A stretch of DNA of 64,000 nucleotides from Corbicula japonica (GCA_038501625.1 JAZAYU010000184.1:62001-126000); one strand, 5' to 3'; positions 37,063 to 48,863 are shown, numbered from the stretch's first letter. Notes: generated by a model from the letters alone, not told the origin. Numbers and translations: made by a program.

Positions 37063-37839
37063 CTGAACCCTTGTTACAAATTATCAAGTTTCTGATTTAT
37101 TTCAGATTACAAGAAGAGCAGAAGTAAATAAAAACAACTATTCTTATAACCATCTTCTAGTACTTTCTATTTATAAAAATATTTTTCATTGAATACGTTT
37201 AAAAAATACATTTTCCCATCCCATTATTTGTGTCAATGAAAGTAACAATATAAGCGATAAAACGAAAGTAGAAATTCAATTTCAATATTGATGTCTATTG
37301 TGTCCTTAGGAAGGTTTAATTATCTCACTCGCATGATTTTCCCTAGGTCGTTTGGTCGGTGATAGTGTATAGAAACATTTGGAATACCTTAATAAAGGCT
37401 CGAATGAATTCATATATAAAAATAAAGACATCAAACCTCATGTGACACATCAGCCGTTCAGCAGATACAGTATTGGTTTTCCAAAACGCTAACAACTGCG
37501 AGAGAGTCTATTTGCTATAAAAAGAAGCAAATTGTTACGATCAGGTTACCAGCGGTGAATGTAAGTATTATTTATTAAAACTGATTAATTTTAGTATTTT
37601 AGTATTTATTACCAGTGAGAAATCAAATATTCTCAAAGATATATATTTTTATTTAAACTGAGTGCGTTAAATTATGTAAACTTACTTGTTATATTAGTTT
37701 TATTACGGTACTTTCGTTTTTGATTCTTTGTTAGTGTAAGACCTATAAATAGACTCCTCTATATAACTATAGTAAACATGACATGTTTCACAAGTTCAAG
37801 TTCCAGATTTGTAATTGGCATAAACAATAGTGTTACTTG

Positions 37840-38078
37840 CTTTAAGGTTCATTTTCACCGCCATATGCACACCATCTTTTGGAATGGATCTAAATTGTAC
37901 TGTTTATTGGTGTAAATTTGAGTTGCACTCAATCCTGGGTAAGGCGGTGTGGGCAAAAATATGCATTTCCATTACTATCCATGAAAAGGCTCAATCAACC
38001 CGAGCCTGCAATATTTACATATGTGTCGTCTTTGGTGGCTTTCAAAGTTCCTTTTTCATCTATTTTTAAACAAGGCTG
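37840..38078 (+). repeat. Dispersed repeat R1, central block copy
   Basis: It has CCGCCATATGCACACCATCT, AAATTGTACTGTTTATTGGT, GCATTTCCATTACTATCCAT, CCGAGCCTGCAATATTTACA and GGTGGCTTTCAAAGTTCC, followed by a TTTCATCTATTTT tail. The 79-codon frame here is carried by the repeat. Confidence 0.85.
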
Positions 38079-38819
38079 GCAATCATAGCTGGTTCCATTT
38101 GATTAACAGCTAACTTTCATGCTCTTAAAGCTTAGTGTTTCTTCAGTCCATTTCCTGCAAGAAAAGTAGGGGTCATATATACCGAGTGGCTATACCACGT
38201 GACTTTTAGAATGTAGAGCACACACAAAATCACTCGCTTCACTTAGGATTTATGCTTATTTCTCAGTAATTTCTGGACCGATTTTGGTCAGATAAAGTCT
38301 AGAGCACCGTACTCCTGTTAAAAGGCATTTTCGTCGACATTTGAGCTTCAATATGAGTCGGCTGCCGTTTTCTCTAACATTCAAAGCATTTTAAACAAAA
38401 TAAATTGTCTTTGAATGTTTGAGAAAATGACAGCCGATTGATAGTTCTAATGGAGGTGAAATGTCAATCCCAAACCCTATGTGCAATTTTATTTTCAACA
38501 ATGCAAAAGAACGAGGACAATTTAGTGTCAGCAATCGACTGACAAACCCGTGTATAAGAAACATCCGGTGGACTATTTATGAGTAACGATTAGCCATGTA
38601 ACGGGATAACACGTTTAGCATTCTAAAAAGCTGGTCCCTTGTTTAGCAATAAAATATTCAGTTTTATTTGCCATAAGTTAACTAAACAATTAAACAAAAG
38701 ATGCCTAGCATTTTTAGCGCGACTAATCGAATAATACGTATGTCGAGCTATTGTACTTACTCTGTCGTCGGCATCGGCGTCCCGCTTTGGTTTAAGTTTG
38801 CGTGCAACCTACTTATATC

Positions 38820-39830
38820 TTTAAAACTACTAAAGCTTGGCACACTTGTCCGTCATCATATCCCGAGTTTGTATGCCAAGAACCGTAACTCTAAATTTCA
38901 TTTTGATCAAATTATGGCCTCTTTTCGACATAGAATTTCAGGGTAAAGTTTGCGTGCATGCTAGTGTAAGAACTCATTACTTCCATACTACTTGTACTAC
39001 AGCTTTGAAACTTGGCACACTTGTCCGTCATCATATTCCAAGTGTGTATCTTTTTCGACTTAGAATTTCAGGTTAAAGTTTGCGAGCAAGCTAGTTACTT
39101 TCATACTTCTTGTTCTATAGCTTTGAAACTTAAGACACTTGTTCACCATTATGACCCTGGCTATGTATGCAAAGAACCATAACTCTTTCTTTGATTTTGA
39201 TCAAATTATGGCCTTTTTTCGACTTAGAATTTCAGGTTACGGTTTGCGTTCAAGCTAGTTACTTTAATACTTCTTGTACTATAGCTTTGAAACTTAGGAC
39301 ACTTGTTCACCACCATGACTCTGACTATGTATGCCAAGAACAATAACTCTTTCTTTGATTTTGATCAAGTTTTAGCCATTTTTATACTAAGAATATCAGG
39401 TTAAAGTTTGCATGCAAGCTAGTGTACAAACACATAACTTCCACACTTCTTACACTAAAGCTGAAAAACTTTTGACACTTGTTTATTATCATATCCCGAG
39501 TGAGTTAGCCAAGAACCATAACTCTAACTTTCATTTTGTACAAATTATGGCCCTTTTTGGACTTTTTAAAATTAAGGTTAAAGTTTGCATGCAAGCTGGT
39601 TAAAGCTCATAACTATCATACTATTAAACCTACAGCTTTGAAATTTTGAACATCTTTATTTTATCCTAGATCAGATTGATGTTCAAAGGCCCATAACTCA
39701 TCCTTGCTTTTTTAAATTTAATGTTTGCCCTATTTCACTGTGTTAATAGAAATTAAGACTTAAAAATAAAAGTTAAAGTTTGCGCGTTAGTGTTTTTCTT
39801 ATCTTATGCTATAGAAAAGGTTTAATAAAG
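38820..39830 (+). repeat. Tandem array of ~165-175-bp degenerate units
   Basis: Six units each begin near AGCTTTGAAACTTGGCACAC (starts near 38835, 39001, 39118, 39283, 39459 and 39633). Each then has TCATCATATCCCGAGT, GCCAAGAACCATAACTCT, CATTTTGATCAAATTATGGC and GTTAAAGTTTGC-TGCAAGCT. The third interval is short (about 117 bp), so one unit has a deletion. The open frames across it follow the repeat and are not a gene. Confidence 0.85.
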
Positions 39831-39884
39831 ATGAACTTAACATACTAGGGTTGAAACTGTTGAGTGGTTGTGGGTGGGTGAGGG

Positions 39885-41010
39885 ATATACTCTACTCTAC
39901 TCTACTCTACTCTACTCTACTCTACTCTACTCTACTCTACTCTACTCTACTCTACCCTACCCTACCCTACCCTACCCTACCCTACACTACCCTACCCTAC
40001 CCTACCCTACCCGTCCCTACCCTACCCTACCCTACCCTACCCTACCCTACCCTACCCTACCCTACCCGACCCTACCCTACCCTACCCTACCCTACCCTAC
40101 CCTACTCTACTCTACTCTACTCTACTCTACTCTACTGTGTTCTACTATACTATGCTGTACTATACTTCACTACATTACACTACACTACACCACACCGTAC
40201 CACACCTTACCAATACTCTACCATACCATACCACACCACACCACACCGCCACACCATATCATTCTATACTATACTGTAAACTATACTATACTTTACCATA
40301 TTGTACCATACCATACCATCCATTTTGGGGGTAGAGGGGGTGCAAGGTCAAGGGTATCTGAGTACTGTACATTCCCCCTTCCATACCATACTGTATACTA
40401 TACTATACCATACCAAACCATACCATTATACTATACTATGCTACGCTATGATATGCTATGCTATACTGTACTGTACTGTACTGTACTCCATTGCACTGCA
40501 CTGTTGTGTACTGTACCATACTGTATACTATACTATACCATACCAAACCATACCACTATACCATACCATATCATACCATACCATACCATACTATACATGT
40601 ACCATACCATACCTAACAATACCAAACCATACCATACCATACAATACCACACCGTACCACACCACACCACAACACAACACAGCACACTATTTACTGTACT
40701 GTGCTATGCTATGCTATGCCATGCCATGCCATGCCATGCCATGCCATGCCATACCACACCATACCATACCATACCATACCATACCATACCATACCATACC
40801 ATACCATACCATACCATGCTATACTATTCTACACTACACTACACTTCACTTCACTGCACTACACTACACCACACCACACCATTCCATACCATACTATTTT
40901 GTACTGTACCGTACCATACCGCACCACACCATACCATACTATTCTATAATAGACCATACCACACAACACAACGCCAGACCTCACACAACAACACCACACC
41001 AACACATACC
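39885..41010 (+). repeat. ~1.1-kb pentanucleotide satellite (TACTC/TACCC/ATACC)
   Basis: The sequence runs as long blocks of 5-bp repeats: CTACT, then CCTAC, CTACT again, then ACTAC, CCATA and CCATG variants, with one 60-bp interruption (about 40316-40380). Frames of up to 408 codons (for example 39868-41094) exist only because the 5-bp word lacks stop triplets, giving YSTLL, YPTLP and YHTIP periodic peptides. Confidence 0.95.
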
Positions 41011-41085
41011 ATACATTTTTTTCGTTCTAATTATTTATACAGCCATAGCAAGAGGTATAAACAACTGACAAAACATGGGATAATT

Positions 41086-41175
41086 GAGCGTTGAGTGGTT
41101 TAGTGGGTGGGGGTTGGAGGTGGACAGTGGGTAGATGAGTGTGGGATCAGGGGTGTATGGGCTGGGTAGTGTAAA
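41086..41175 (+). repeat. G-rich flank sharing a motif with the other satellite edge
   Basis: GTTGAGTGGTTTAGTGGGTG occurs here and GTTGAGTGGTTGTGGGTGGG occurs at 39858-39878, so the satellite is bracketed by similar G-rich direct repeats. Confidence 0.6.
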
Positions 41176-41539
41176 CCCTCAAAAAACCAACAAGAGTAAA
41201 TTAAGTGTAATTTATTGATTTCTTAACTTGGATCAAGAAACTTTTGTTCATGTGTGTGTGTTGGGGGTGTCATAAACTCCTGAATCACTCCCCAGTTTAA
41301 ATGAAGCCCAGTTTAAAATGTGCTTAAATGTGTCTGACTATTCGAATAGTCGAACGTGCAGTCGTTTCCGACTGGCTCTTGTTATAATTAAGAATTTGTT
41401 TAAATGTTATCTATCAGATACGTGTCAACCAACAGTGGCTATAATTGAAAACGAATATAACTTTTTATCAATACTATAAATGAAGACAAAACATTTACCG
41501 ACCTTTAATGCTGAAGGAAAGAATTCGATGTTGATATTT

Positions 41540-41600
41540 TATACGAACGTTGACGAGTGACGTCACGCGCACTTGCTAATGTTACATGCGCACCGGCTGG
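41540..41600 (+). promoter_or_regulatory. CRE-like site upstream of the THAP exon
   Basis: TGACGTCA (41558-41565) lies in a CpG-containing patch (GTCACGCGCACTTG) about 105 bp before the THAP ATG. ATF/CREB sites are frequent in metazoan promoters; activity here is inference. Confidence 0.35.
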
Positions 41601-41669
41601 TTGGCAAAAATAGCATATTATGTAGTGTAATCAGAGCGTAAATATTTGCATAAATAAACAAATAAAGAC

Positions 41670-41789
41670 ATGCCTGTCAGTTGTAGCGCTCCAGGATGCA
41701 AAAAAGGTACGAGAAGGGATCAGATATTTCGTTCTTTCGGTTTCCAAAGGATCAAGAGAGACTGAAAAAGTGGCAATGCGATGAGACGG
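41670..41789 (+). CDS. THAP zinc-finger domain, first exon (partial, apparent 1-base frameshift)
   Basis: From ATG 41670 the reading is MPVSCSAPGCKK, which supplies the first two zinc ligands (C-x4-C) of a THAP DNA-binding domain. After the A run at 41700-41705 the THAP-like sequence continues in another frame as DISFFRFPKDQERLKKW, matching the conserved FP and W positions of the family. One extra A in that run would join the two, so either a homopolymer miscall or a real frameshift is present. A donor-like site, GG|GTATGT, follows at 41790. The second zinc pair (C and H, usually later in the domain) would lie in a downstream exon that I could not find. THAP proteins are sequence-specific DNA binders, including P-element-type transposases, so a transposon-derived gene is possible. 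Confidence 0.6.
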
Positions 41790-41799
41790 GTATGTTTCA

Positions 41800-44140
41800 C
41801 CGGTATCAGGACAGTCATCTCGACCCCTTACCATTTCCACCCCTACTTATTTTCTGAGACCACTTGCCATTTCGACCCCTGATTTGAAGACACTTCGACC
41901 CCTACCTGGTTGGCACTACCCCTTCTTTAAAAACATAATATGTTCAACAGTATTTTTCAACTTATAACTTGTTTATTTTAATGATAAATAGTGAGCTTAT
42001 GTTTGTTGGCAGTTTAAAGACACTTCAAAAAGATAGTTCACATACTGATTGAAGACAATTAAAATCAATTCGTTTAAAATACAACATTTTTTCTAATTTT
42101 CCAATTAAAGACTCCGTAATGAGTGGATGATTATCATTTAAGGTCTCAATTTTAGAAAAAAACAAAACAAAGACCTAGATCTATATATTACACTATTTAT
42201 AGGTCTTTGGTATAAAATACTAGTACATTTGTCGCGCCTGTCAAAACTTCTTCATTGTAAATCCGGACATTTGTATGAATACTTTAATGATGAAGATGAT
42301 GAGGATGGTGTGCTTTTTGCTGTTGCAGTTTTTAATGTCTTGTTGCTGGTGTGAACTATAACTATGACTTAAATAAAAATGATGATGATTGCTGTGTTCG
42401 TTAGAAATTGTTAAATAACTTGTTTTAAAAGATGATTTATGGAATATTTTAGCGTTATTATTTTTTTACTTTCGACAGACTTATTTTAAAAAATTTAAGA
42501 ATGAACACGGATCATGCATGCAGAAAATGTTACATGGAGGCCCCTGTTTAGTTCATGACACATGTATTGTACAAGTATAGTTGTGCCAGAGGCTAATGTC
42601 GACACTAGATCACCACGTTCGACGGTCGCCGCGTTATCTCGTAATAAACAGGAAATGTGCGACTGTGCAGTAAAAAATGCGATCATTACACAAATTAAAA
42701 TTATGTTCAATAATTGATGTATTTTGCACTTTAACGGATACGTTAACTATAAATTCAGGTATTCGGTAATTGAAAAGTATGCATATTCCAGTTGAAAAAA
42801 CCGACTCCAACGATGGTTTTTGGCGAGATGCTACATGATACCAATCATTTATAAGAAACAATCAATTGCCGTTTGCAAATTGTCTCCTGATTTATGTTTC
42901 TTAAATGTATTGTAATATTTTTGTTATTTTACGTTTCGCATGTTCCAAATTGTTTTTTTTCCCGCTTAATCTGAAATATTCTACATGTTCTATAGCTAAT
43001 AACTTTTATCCAAATAATAAGTTAAAAAATCAGGTTTTATTTTAATAATTTGTTTAGCTTTTTTCATAAAACATACAATATTTTTGTCCTTTATAGCTTT
43101 ATCTTTAGTTAAAACTACTATTCCGCTCTGGTTTCGAAAACGATATTTTGCCAACCAGGTACTGCGCATGCGCGTAAAAATTCGGATGTAAACAATAACA
43201 ATCAACGTTCGTATAAAAAGTATTTAAGCAGTTGGGCAGATATTTGAAAGTTACATCCTGAATAATACAGATTGACAACTCCCAGAGAATGGTACAGATA
43301 GACATCGTGACGATTGATTTAAGTGATGATGTGATCTTTAAATGGACAAAATTTGATTAGTGATGCATGAAAATATACCTATTTTGGTATTCAATTCCTA
43401 CCAATATTTTGGTCTTAGTTTTCAAAAAGTAAAATAGCACAGCAGGAATGGCAGCATACAGAAGACAGCATCCACACACAACTCATAGTTTATAAAATGA
43501 AAACAGTTTGTTGCGTAAAATAGTTAAAAAGATACTCTTTTGTTGCATTATATTAATGTTGACCGATGTAAATGAAGACCTTACTTGAGACACACTGTTT
43601 TAATCCTGTGTTGTTGCATATGTTAATGTAGACCTAAAACGAGACTTTTACAGCGACCTCTCTGGCCTGCATGCGTTTAAATGGTTAATCGTTTGAACCG
43701 CGCATTTTGAACGGAACTTAAACGTCTTCACATAAGTGTAGCCCGTTTAATTTTAATACTTAGGTATCAACCATATGGACTGGACCCTTTTTTCTGTGTT
43801 CCCTACTGCAGAAAGGGTTGAAGTGCGTATCTTTCAGTAGTCCCCATATTGTAGACCAATTCCAGAACTGTTTGGTGGATCACTTTTCATTGGGGAACTC
43901 TAAAATTAGATGTGATGTAGTGTTTAACCTATTGATATTTGTTTTGTATATTTATTTTTGATTTCCCCCTAAACTATACGATAAAGGCGGTGAAACAGTG
44001 ATAAGCTAGTACAATATGCATGCGATATAAATGTTAATTGCAATTCGATCTTCAAAAATGCCGCATTATATTCAATTTCCCAAAGGTTTTCTTTTTCGTT
44101 AATTGTTTGTGGCGTCCTATTTGAATCGGCATACACATAA
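41800..44140. other. No further exon recognised
   Basis: The remainder of the THAP gene was sought here without success. A short stretch at 43455-43500 (CAGAAGACAGCATCCACACA, then CATAGTTTATAAAATG) resembles 52495-52545 in the left palindrome arm. Near 41838-41930 the word TTTCGACCCCT recurs three times. Confidence 0.4.
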
Positions 44141-44147
44141 CAAACAT

Positions 44148-44148
<1 letters not shown>

Positions 44149-44196
<48 letters not shown>
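44149..44196 (+). repeat. CT dinucleotide microsatellite
   Basis: About 24 uninterrupted CT units. The surrounding sequence resembles 55700-55810 (ACCATGCTCTC..., then GTGGGAGG/GTGGAGAG and GCGRCCATTCCTTAT-like), so the repeat sits inside a dispersed element. Confidence 0.95.
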
Positions 44197-44201
<5 letters not shown>

Positions 44202-44319
44202 CGCTGAGTGGGAGGTTGTGTTTTGTGAGTGTGGCGATTCCTGTTATGCATATATTACTTTTTGTAAGTTAAAACTTATATATTTTTCTTAAATTGTTCT
44301 ATCACCTATATGATATACT

Positions 44320-44475
44320 TCGTGCTTTTAATGTTTGCCTTTGGTATTCTCTGTGATTAACAGGATTTATATTCTTATATCCTCTTTCAAATTTATAATT
44401 CCTTTAGTTCCGCTCATTATTTAGGGCGAACCCATACTTTTACCTAGGGACCATACTTGCGCCGCATTACGATAC
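44320..44475 (+). repeat. Dispersed repeat R1, 5' block copy
   Basis: TGTTTGCCTTTGGTATTCTC, CAGGATTTATATTCTTATAT, TTTAGTTCCGCTCATT and AGGGACCATACTTGCGCC match R1 with higher divergence. Confidence 0.7.
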
Positions 44476-44516
44476 TGATTTTATGCACTGGCAGACGTGT
44501 TGGCCAGCCAACTGTT

Positions 44517-45766
44517 GGGCTGTTTTAAAAAAAATGGCTGGAAAAGTGAAAAAATAGTGAAAAATTAAAGTTCAATAAAATTCCAAACTTGTTATTCTGT
44601 ATTTTTTTGCTTATTGAAACTGAGTACAGAACTGAAAAGATTTTAGAAATCGGTCAACTGGTTGCTGAGATATTGTCATTTGAAAAATGGCAAGTGAAGT
44701 GAAAAAAATGTAAAGAATTTAAGTTCATAAAAAGTCCAAACTGGTTGGTCCATATGTTTGTACAGTCTTTTCAGTGATCAAAATCAATCAAGTTATACTC
44801 ATATGTGGCAGAATAAAAAATTTATGGAGCTTTATTGACCAATATTAAATAAATCAAAGAATTTTAATTTATGTGCTTAAAATACAAGTATTACTGTTTC
44901 TTATTATTTAAATATGTATTTCTATTAAAATACATCTTGAAGCATCAAATATAAGTGCTTTAGAACTTGTGGTATCGCATAAAGATAAAAAATTCATATT
45001 GTCAGGAAAGTGTGTTACACTCCTGACAACCACATAAGTGCAGTGTACTCAAAAATGTTTCACTAAGACCATTCCTGTTTGTCACAATTTAACAGAACAT
45101 GACACAGACTTCTAGGAAAAAACATGCTCTTGTTTTCATGTAAAGGATATGTTGACAGAATATTGCAATATGCGCATAATGTCACACTCCTGACAAATTT
45201 AGCTGACATTTTCTGAAGGGAGCTGCAGACAAATATAATTTCAATAGAGGTGATAATATTATAATTTTTGCATCTAGAAACATCAAACTTAATGATACAC
45301 AAAGCATTTCTTATGTACTATTAATTTTTTAAGTCCTATAAATTTATAAAGCAAAGATGTATTGATTTTCTTGAGGTATTTTCTAATCTACCACGCTTGA
45401 CTTAATAGCATAAATTTTGATTACTTTAAGTATAATATGCTTACTTTTAACATTATTTGATGCCTAATAAATGCACCTTTTACTACAACAACACTAAAAC
45501 TTGTCTTTACTCAAGATTTTTGTAAAATAATGGTCTGAACAAATGTGATTCTGAAAAGTGTCACACTTTTTTGTCACACTCCTGACATTTTTTGACCATT
45601 ATTTTAGAATATTTTTTTTAATGGATGGTGCTATTTTGATGAAACTTCACAAATCTTTAAAGGGCATGATGAGACACCTCTGCAAAGTAGGAAAATGAAA
45701 GTAACTGTTTCTTGTACATTTTTATAACAGGAAAACCCAAAATAGCCATTTTTTTTTAAACAGCCC
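44517..45766 (-). mobile_element. Non-autonomous TIR element, copy B (1250 bp)
   Basis: It runs from GGGCTGTTTTAAAAAAAATG to AAACAGCCC and matches copy A (18127-18897) in reverse orientation along both ends. About 430 bp (around 44968-45395) are present here but absent from copy A. The interior has repeated CACTCCTGACA words, some paired as TGTCAGGA ... TCCTGACA. No frame longer than 79 codons is present. Confidence 0.8.
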
Positions 45767-45975
45767 TGTTTCATAAACACCTTAGAAGTGTTTGTTTCTG
45801 CTTTAAGTAACTGTGACATTGCCCTTAAATCTTAGAAAATGAGTTTTGTTTTGTATATTAACATTTCCACTAAATCTTCTTCATTTTGGTGTTCTTTTTG
45901 GGTCGGCCATTAGGCCGATCCAGTTTAAGCAGTTTTCGACAATCGTTTTTGACTTACTATGAACCTAACAATCGT

Positions 45976-46048
45976 AGGGTTGCAAGCAAGACTATCGTAA
46001 CTCCTTCTTTAATTTCAATGTAGTTACGACAGTCTTGAGTGCTACCCT
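45976..46048. repeat. Hairpin repeat with ~28-bp arms
   Basis: AGGGTTGCAAGCAAGACTAT, CGTAACTCC and, inverted, GTAGTTACGACAGTCTTGAG pair across a short loop. A related single arm lies at 118-148. Confidence 0.75.
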
Positions 46049-46229
46049 TTAATATATGCATGCTACCCTAGAATATAGTTTAGAATCTTAGTTTCAAAAA
46101 GTAAGTCAATGCTACAGAGTGGTAAATTTTGTAATGCTGTGCAAAATGACAAAATTTATATTTGAAAAATATGGAATCAATCAATATTTGAAGAAATTTA
46201 ACTCGTGGAACGTCAGACAAGATTTTGAG

Positions 46230-46325
46230 TCATGAACGCGCATGAATACATGATGGCGGATCGCCATTTTGTATTCGACAACGTTCGGTGAAGACGAAAA
46301 ATCCATCTTAATAAACTGAACAGTG
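46230..46325 (+). promoter_or_regulatory. Possible promoter or first noncoding exon
   Basis: CATGATGGCGGATCGCCATT contains a YY1-like ATGGCGG and a short palindrome, and is followed by a donor-like ACA|GTGAGT near 46321. YY1 motifs sit at start sites of many broadly expressed metazoan genes. No coding exon was identified downstream. Confidence 0.25.
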
Positions 46326-47209
46326 AGTATTTATCGAGTTATTTTCGTGATGCAATGTTTTTAGAACACCAATGTTACATTTGAATGTATATTGACAATA
46401 GCATTTCCCTTTATAAATATAATTTTTCATGTGGAAAATGGAGGCTGATTTGGTGGTTTACGAATGGTAACGTTACAAACTTATTGTAAAACTTGAAGTT
46501 TTAGAGTCGAAAGACTATACCGCAGTAAACGTGATTTAAGCTCTTTGGGTTTTATTAAACGTTAGACCTACGTCACTTAATTAATGCACTCTCCAAAATG
46601 AAAGTAGAAGTAGTAGTCTCAAAATAGACCGTTGTCGTTGTAAACACATTGTAAACACAACGAGTAGGACTAAGCAAAACTTTGTTTCCAAATCATAACC
46701 AGCTACATAGTTGACATGGAGTTTTCTGAAGTAATGAATTTCAAAGAAATGAAAATCTAATGTTTTCAATAATTGCACCTTATAAGAAGCAGACTTCCCG
46801 AAAGTTGAGGTGTTTTTTTTTTCACTTTTGGGGGAAGGAGGTCGCAGCCCTTTGGAGGGGGAAAATTGCGACGTGATTGTCGTGAAAAAAGGAAAGGGGG
46901 AATATTTGGAACATACTTGCAGCCTGTCAAACACAACAAAACAAAGGGTTCACTGATTTTTTAATTCAAAGAAAGTCAGTGGTCTACAGTGAAATGTCTC
47001 TTTCTCCCTCTGCAATTTTATAAATTATTCTTTTCAATGTATAGTCTATCAGTGGGGTATCAATTTAACATATCCTGACTCAGTACAGTCTGTAACAGAC
47101 TCCAGCAAAGGGGGAATTTTTTATCGGCAATGGGGGAAAATATATAATATTTTGAGGGGGGGGTGTGAATGGGGCCCTATTTCTCCCAATATTTGGCATA
47201 AAAAAATCA

Positions 47210-47448
47210 CTGAAACTGTTGCCAGACCGAAGGATCTGTCTGATAAAATTTCATCTGGTCAGGCATGTTTTCTAATGTTATCTTACCGAATGACAGACAA
47301 AAATGTGAACTCCTAATACTTTATTATACCTTTTTATCATGTTTCGGCCTGACAGAATTTGTTTCGGTCAGACAGTTTTTCACATCTTGTCTGACCAAAT
47401 GTCTGACACTTTTTTTCAACTTTCGGGAAGTCTGATGAAGACCTTCTG
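47210..47448 (+). repeat. Dispersed repeat R3, copy 2
   Basis: It matches 19797-20025 in the same orientation, including GTTGCCAGACCGAAGGATCT, GTCAGACAGTTTTTCACATC and TTGTCTGACCAAATGTCTGA. Confidence 0.85.
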
Positions 47449-47834
47449 AAATCCGCTATCAGAAGTTTTTACTACTTTCAATTTTGTCTTGCACTCCATT
47501 CCAAAATGTCTCACAGGTCATTTAATCAGATCAGATATATTCTCAAAATTACCCAGGGAAACCCAAAAGAAGAAAAAGAGCAGCACCTCAGGGATTCACC
47601 GAGTATACAGAAACAGGAACTTCACAATATTTATTTAGCCTAATAGTTACTGTATCTCTTAAATGCATTTCAGGTGAATTTAACATCCTGGAAGAAAGAA
47701 TGATGTATTTCTTTCTTAATTTAATTATTCTTAAACAGGTTAGATGATCTTTGGTTCATGTCAGACCTGTATCAACCAAGTTTGACATATTAATACCCCA
47801 TTTGAAGGGGTATAGAACTGTTTGACGTCACGTA

Positions 47835-47864
47835 ATGAAGTTCAAGCGGACAACAAAAGTGAAG
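47835..47864 (+). other. Exon-like block with CRE, ATG and splice donor (left arm)
   Basis: TGACGTCA (47823-47830) is followed by ATG at 47835, reading MKFKRTTKVK, and a donor-like AAG|GTAGGA at 47865. The right-arm counterpart (63860 down to 63837, minus strand) reads MKWTTKVK, differing by an in-frame 6-base deletion, and keeps both the TGACGTCA and the donor. The next exon-like block begins with an in-frame TGA if phases are taken literally, so coding is unproven. Confidence 0.3.
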
Positions 47865-48556
47865 GTAGGAAAAAATGTTTGAGTTAAATTCAGAATGACT
47901 GTTTAGGAGATGTAATTATTGTTAACAGTATATTTTAGTTTCTTTGTAATGCTTGAGTTGCGATAACGCTGTGTCAACATTGCAACTGCTAAATTCTTGT
48001 AACATGTTAGTGGGTGGGGTAGAAATCTGTTGCATCGGGAAAATGTAATAGTTTTTTAGATCTGGATATTTTCTGATGGAAATTCAGGTTCCTGTAATTT
48101 GATAAATAATCAGTGTTTATTTATAATGACATGTAGCCAGACTGGTTTAGGTGGGGCGACTACTACCCACAAGGTTCATGCTCTCGGCCCAAAAATACAG
48201 TATCAATGGACATAAAGCAATTTGATGTTGTTTATTCTGTGTTCTGTTTCAACGGTGCAACAGTAATAACTATGCTTATTATAGTAATATGATATTGTAA
48301 ATGAATCACTTCATAAATTAGAAATTTTCTACAGAAAAATTTTAATTATTACTACAAATACCTAATGCAAATAAATTATTTGCCTTATTTAATAATGTTA
48401 ATTCAGTATTATAGCAAAGTGCAAAATGAGAGTAAATTAATATTGTTATGATCACTCACTTTAAAAATAAAATCAGTTATTATAAAGAATATTTGTAATT
48501 TGAGCAAAGATCAAAATAATTGTTATAATTTTGTGTTTGTTAAATATGAATTTCAG

Positions 48557-48636
48557 TGATAAAATCAAATGAAAGAATTGTGACATCTCGGGTTCAAAAA
48601 GCATGAAATTGGAAAAGGAGAGGAAGAAGGCTAATG
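48557..48636 (+). other. Exon-like block flanked by AG and GT (left arm)
   Basis: It is preceded by ATGAATTTCAG (acceptor-like) and followed by AATG|GTATTT. An internal ATG reads MKLEKERKKAN. The right arm retains the same limits (donor GTATAT). No homology to known proteins was recognised. Confidence 0.25.
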
Positions 48637-48666
48637 GTATTTTCAATTTTATAAATTGACTATTAA

Positions 48667-48863
48667 CAGGGCTCTCACCAGACTTGCAAATCAGGGAGAA
48701 GTTTTGTCACAATTTACTAAATTATGGTGAAGTTTGCAGTCAACAGCATTCTTTCCCTATATATTAAATACAAAATGACTTCTCCCAAAGCTCAACAAAG
48801 AGAGAAGTAAGGTCACTTTTGATGAGACTACTTCCTTCAAGTCTCTCTCTAGTGAGAGCCCTG
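48667..48863. mobile_element. 197-bp MITE, left-arm copy (CAGGGCTCTCAC ends)
   Basis: Both ends begin CAGGGCTCTCAC. TATTAA/TATTGA flanks match a 6-bp target duplication that is perfect (TTAATA) in the right-arm copy at 62258-62454. Presence in both arms at the same site means it predates the duplication. The termini resemble hAT-type elements. It contributes most of a 67-codon minus-strand frame that also appears in the right arm. Confidence 0.85.

Noticed and set aside
39885..40130. CCTAC/CCCTA runs as an interstitial telomere
   Set aside because: The animal telomere repeat is a hexamer (CCCTAA); this is a strict pentamer that grades into CTACT and CCATA blocks, so a simple satellite explains it better.
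39868..41094. A 408-codon open frame and overlapping 142- and 255-codon frames
   Set aside because: They lie in the pentanucleotide satellite. The 5-bp word has no stop in any frame, so openness is automatic and the peptides are periodic (YSTLL, YPTLP, YHTIP).
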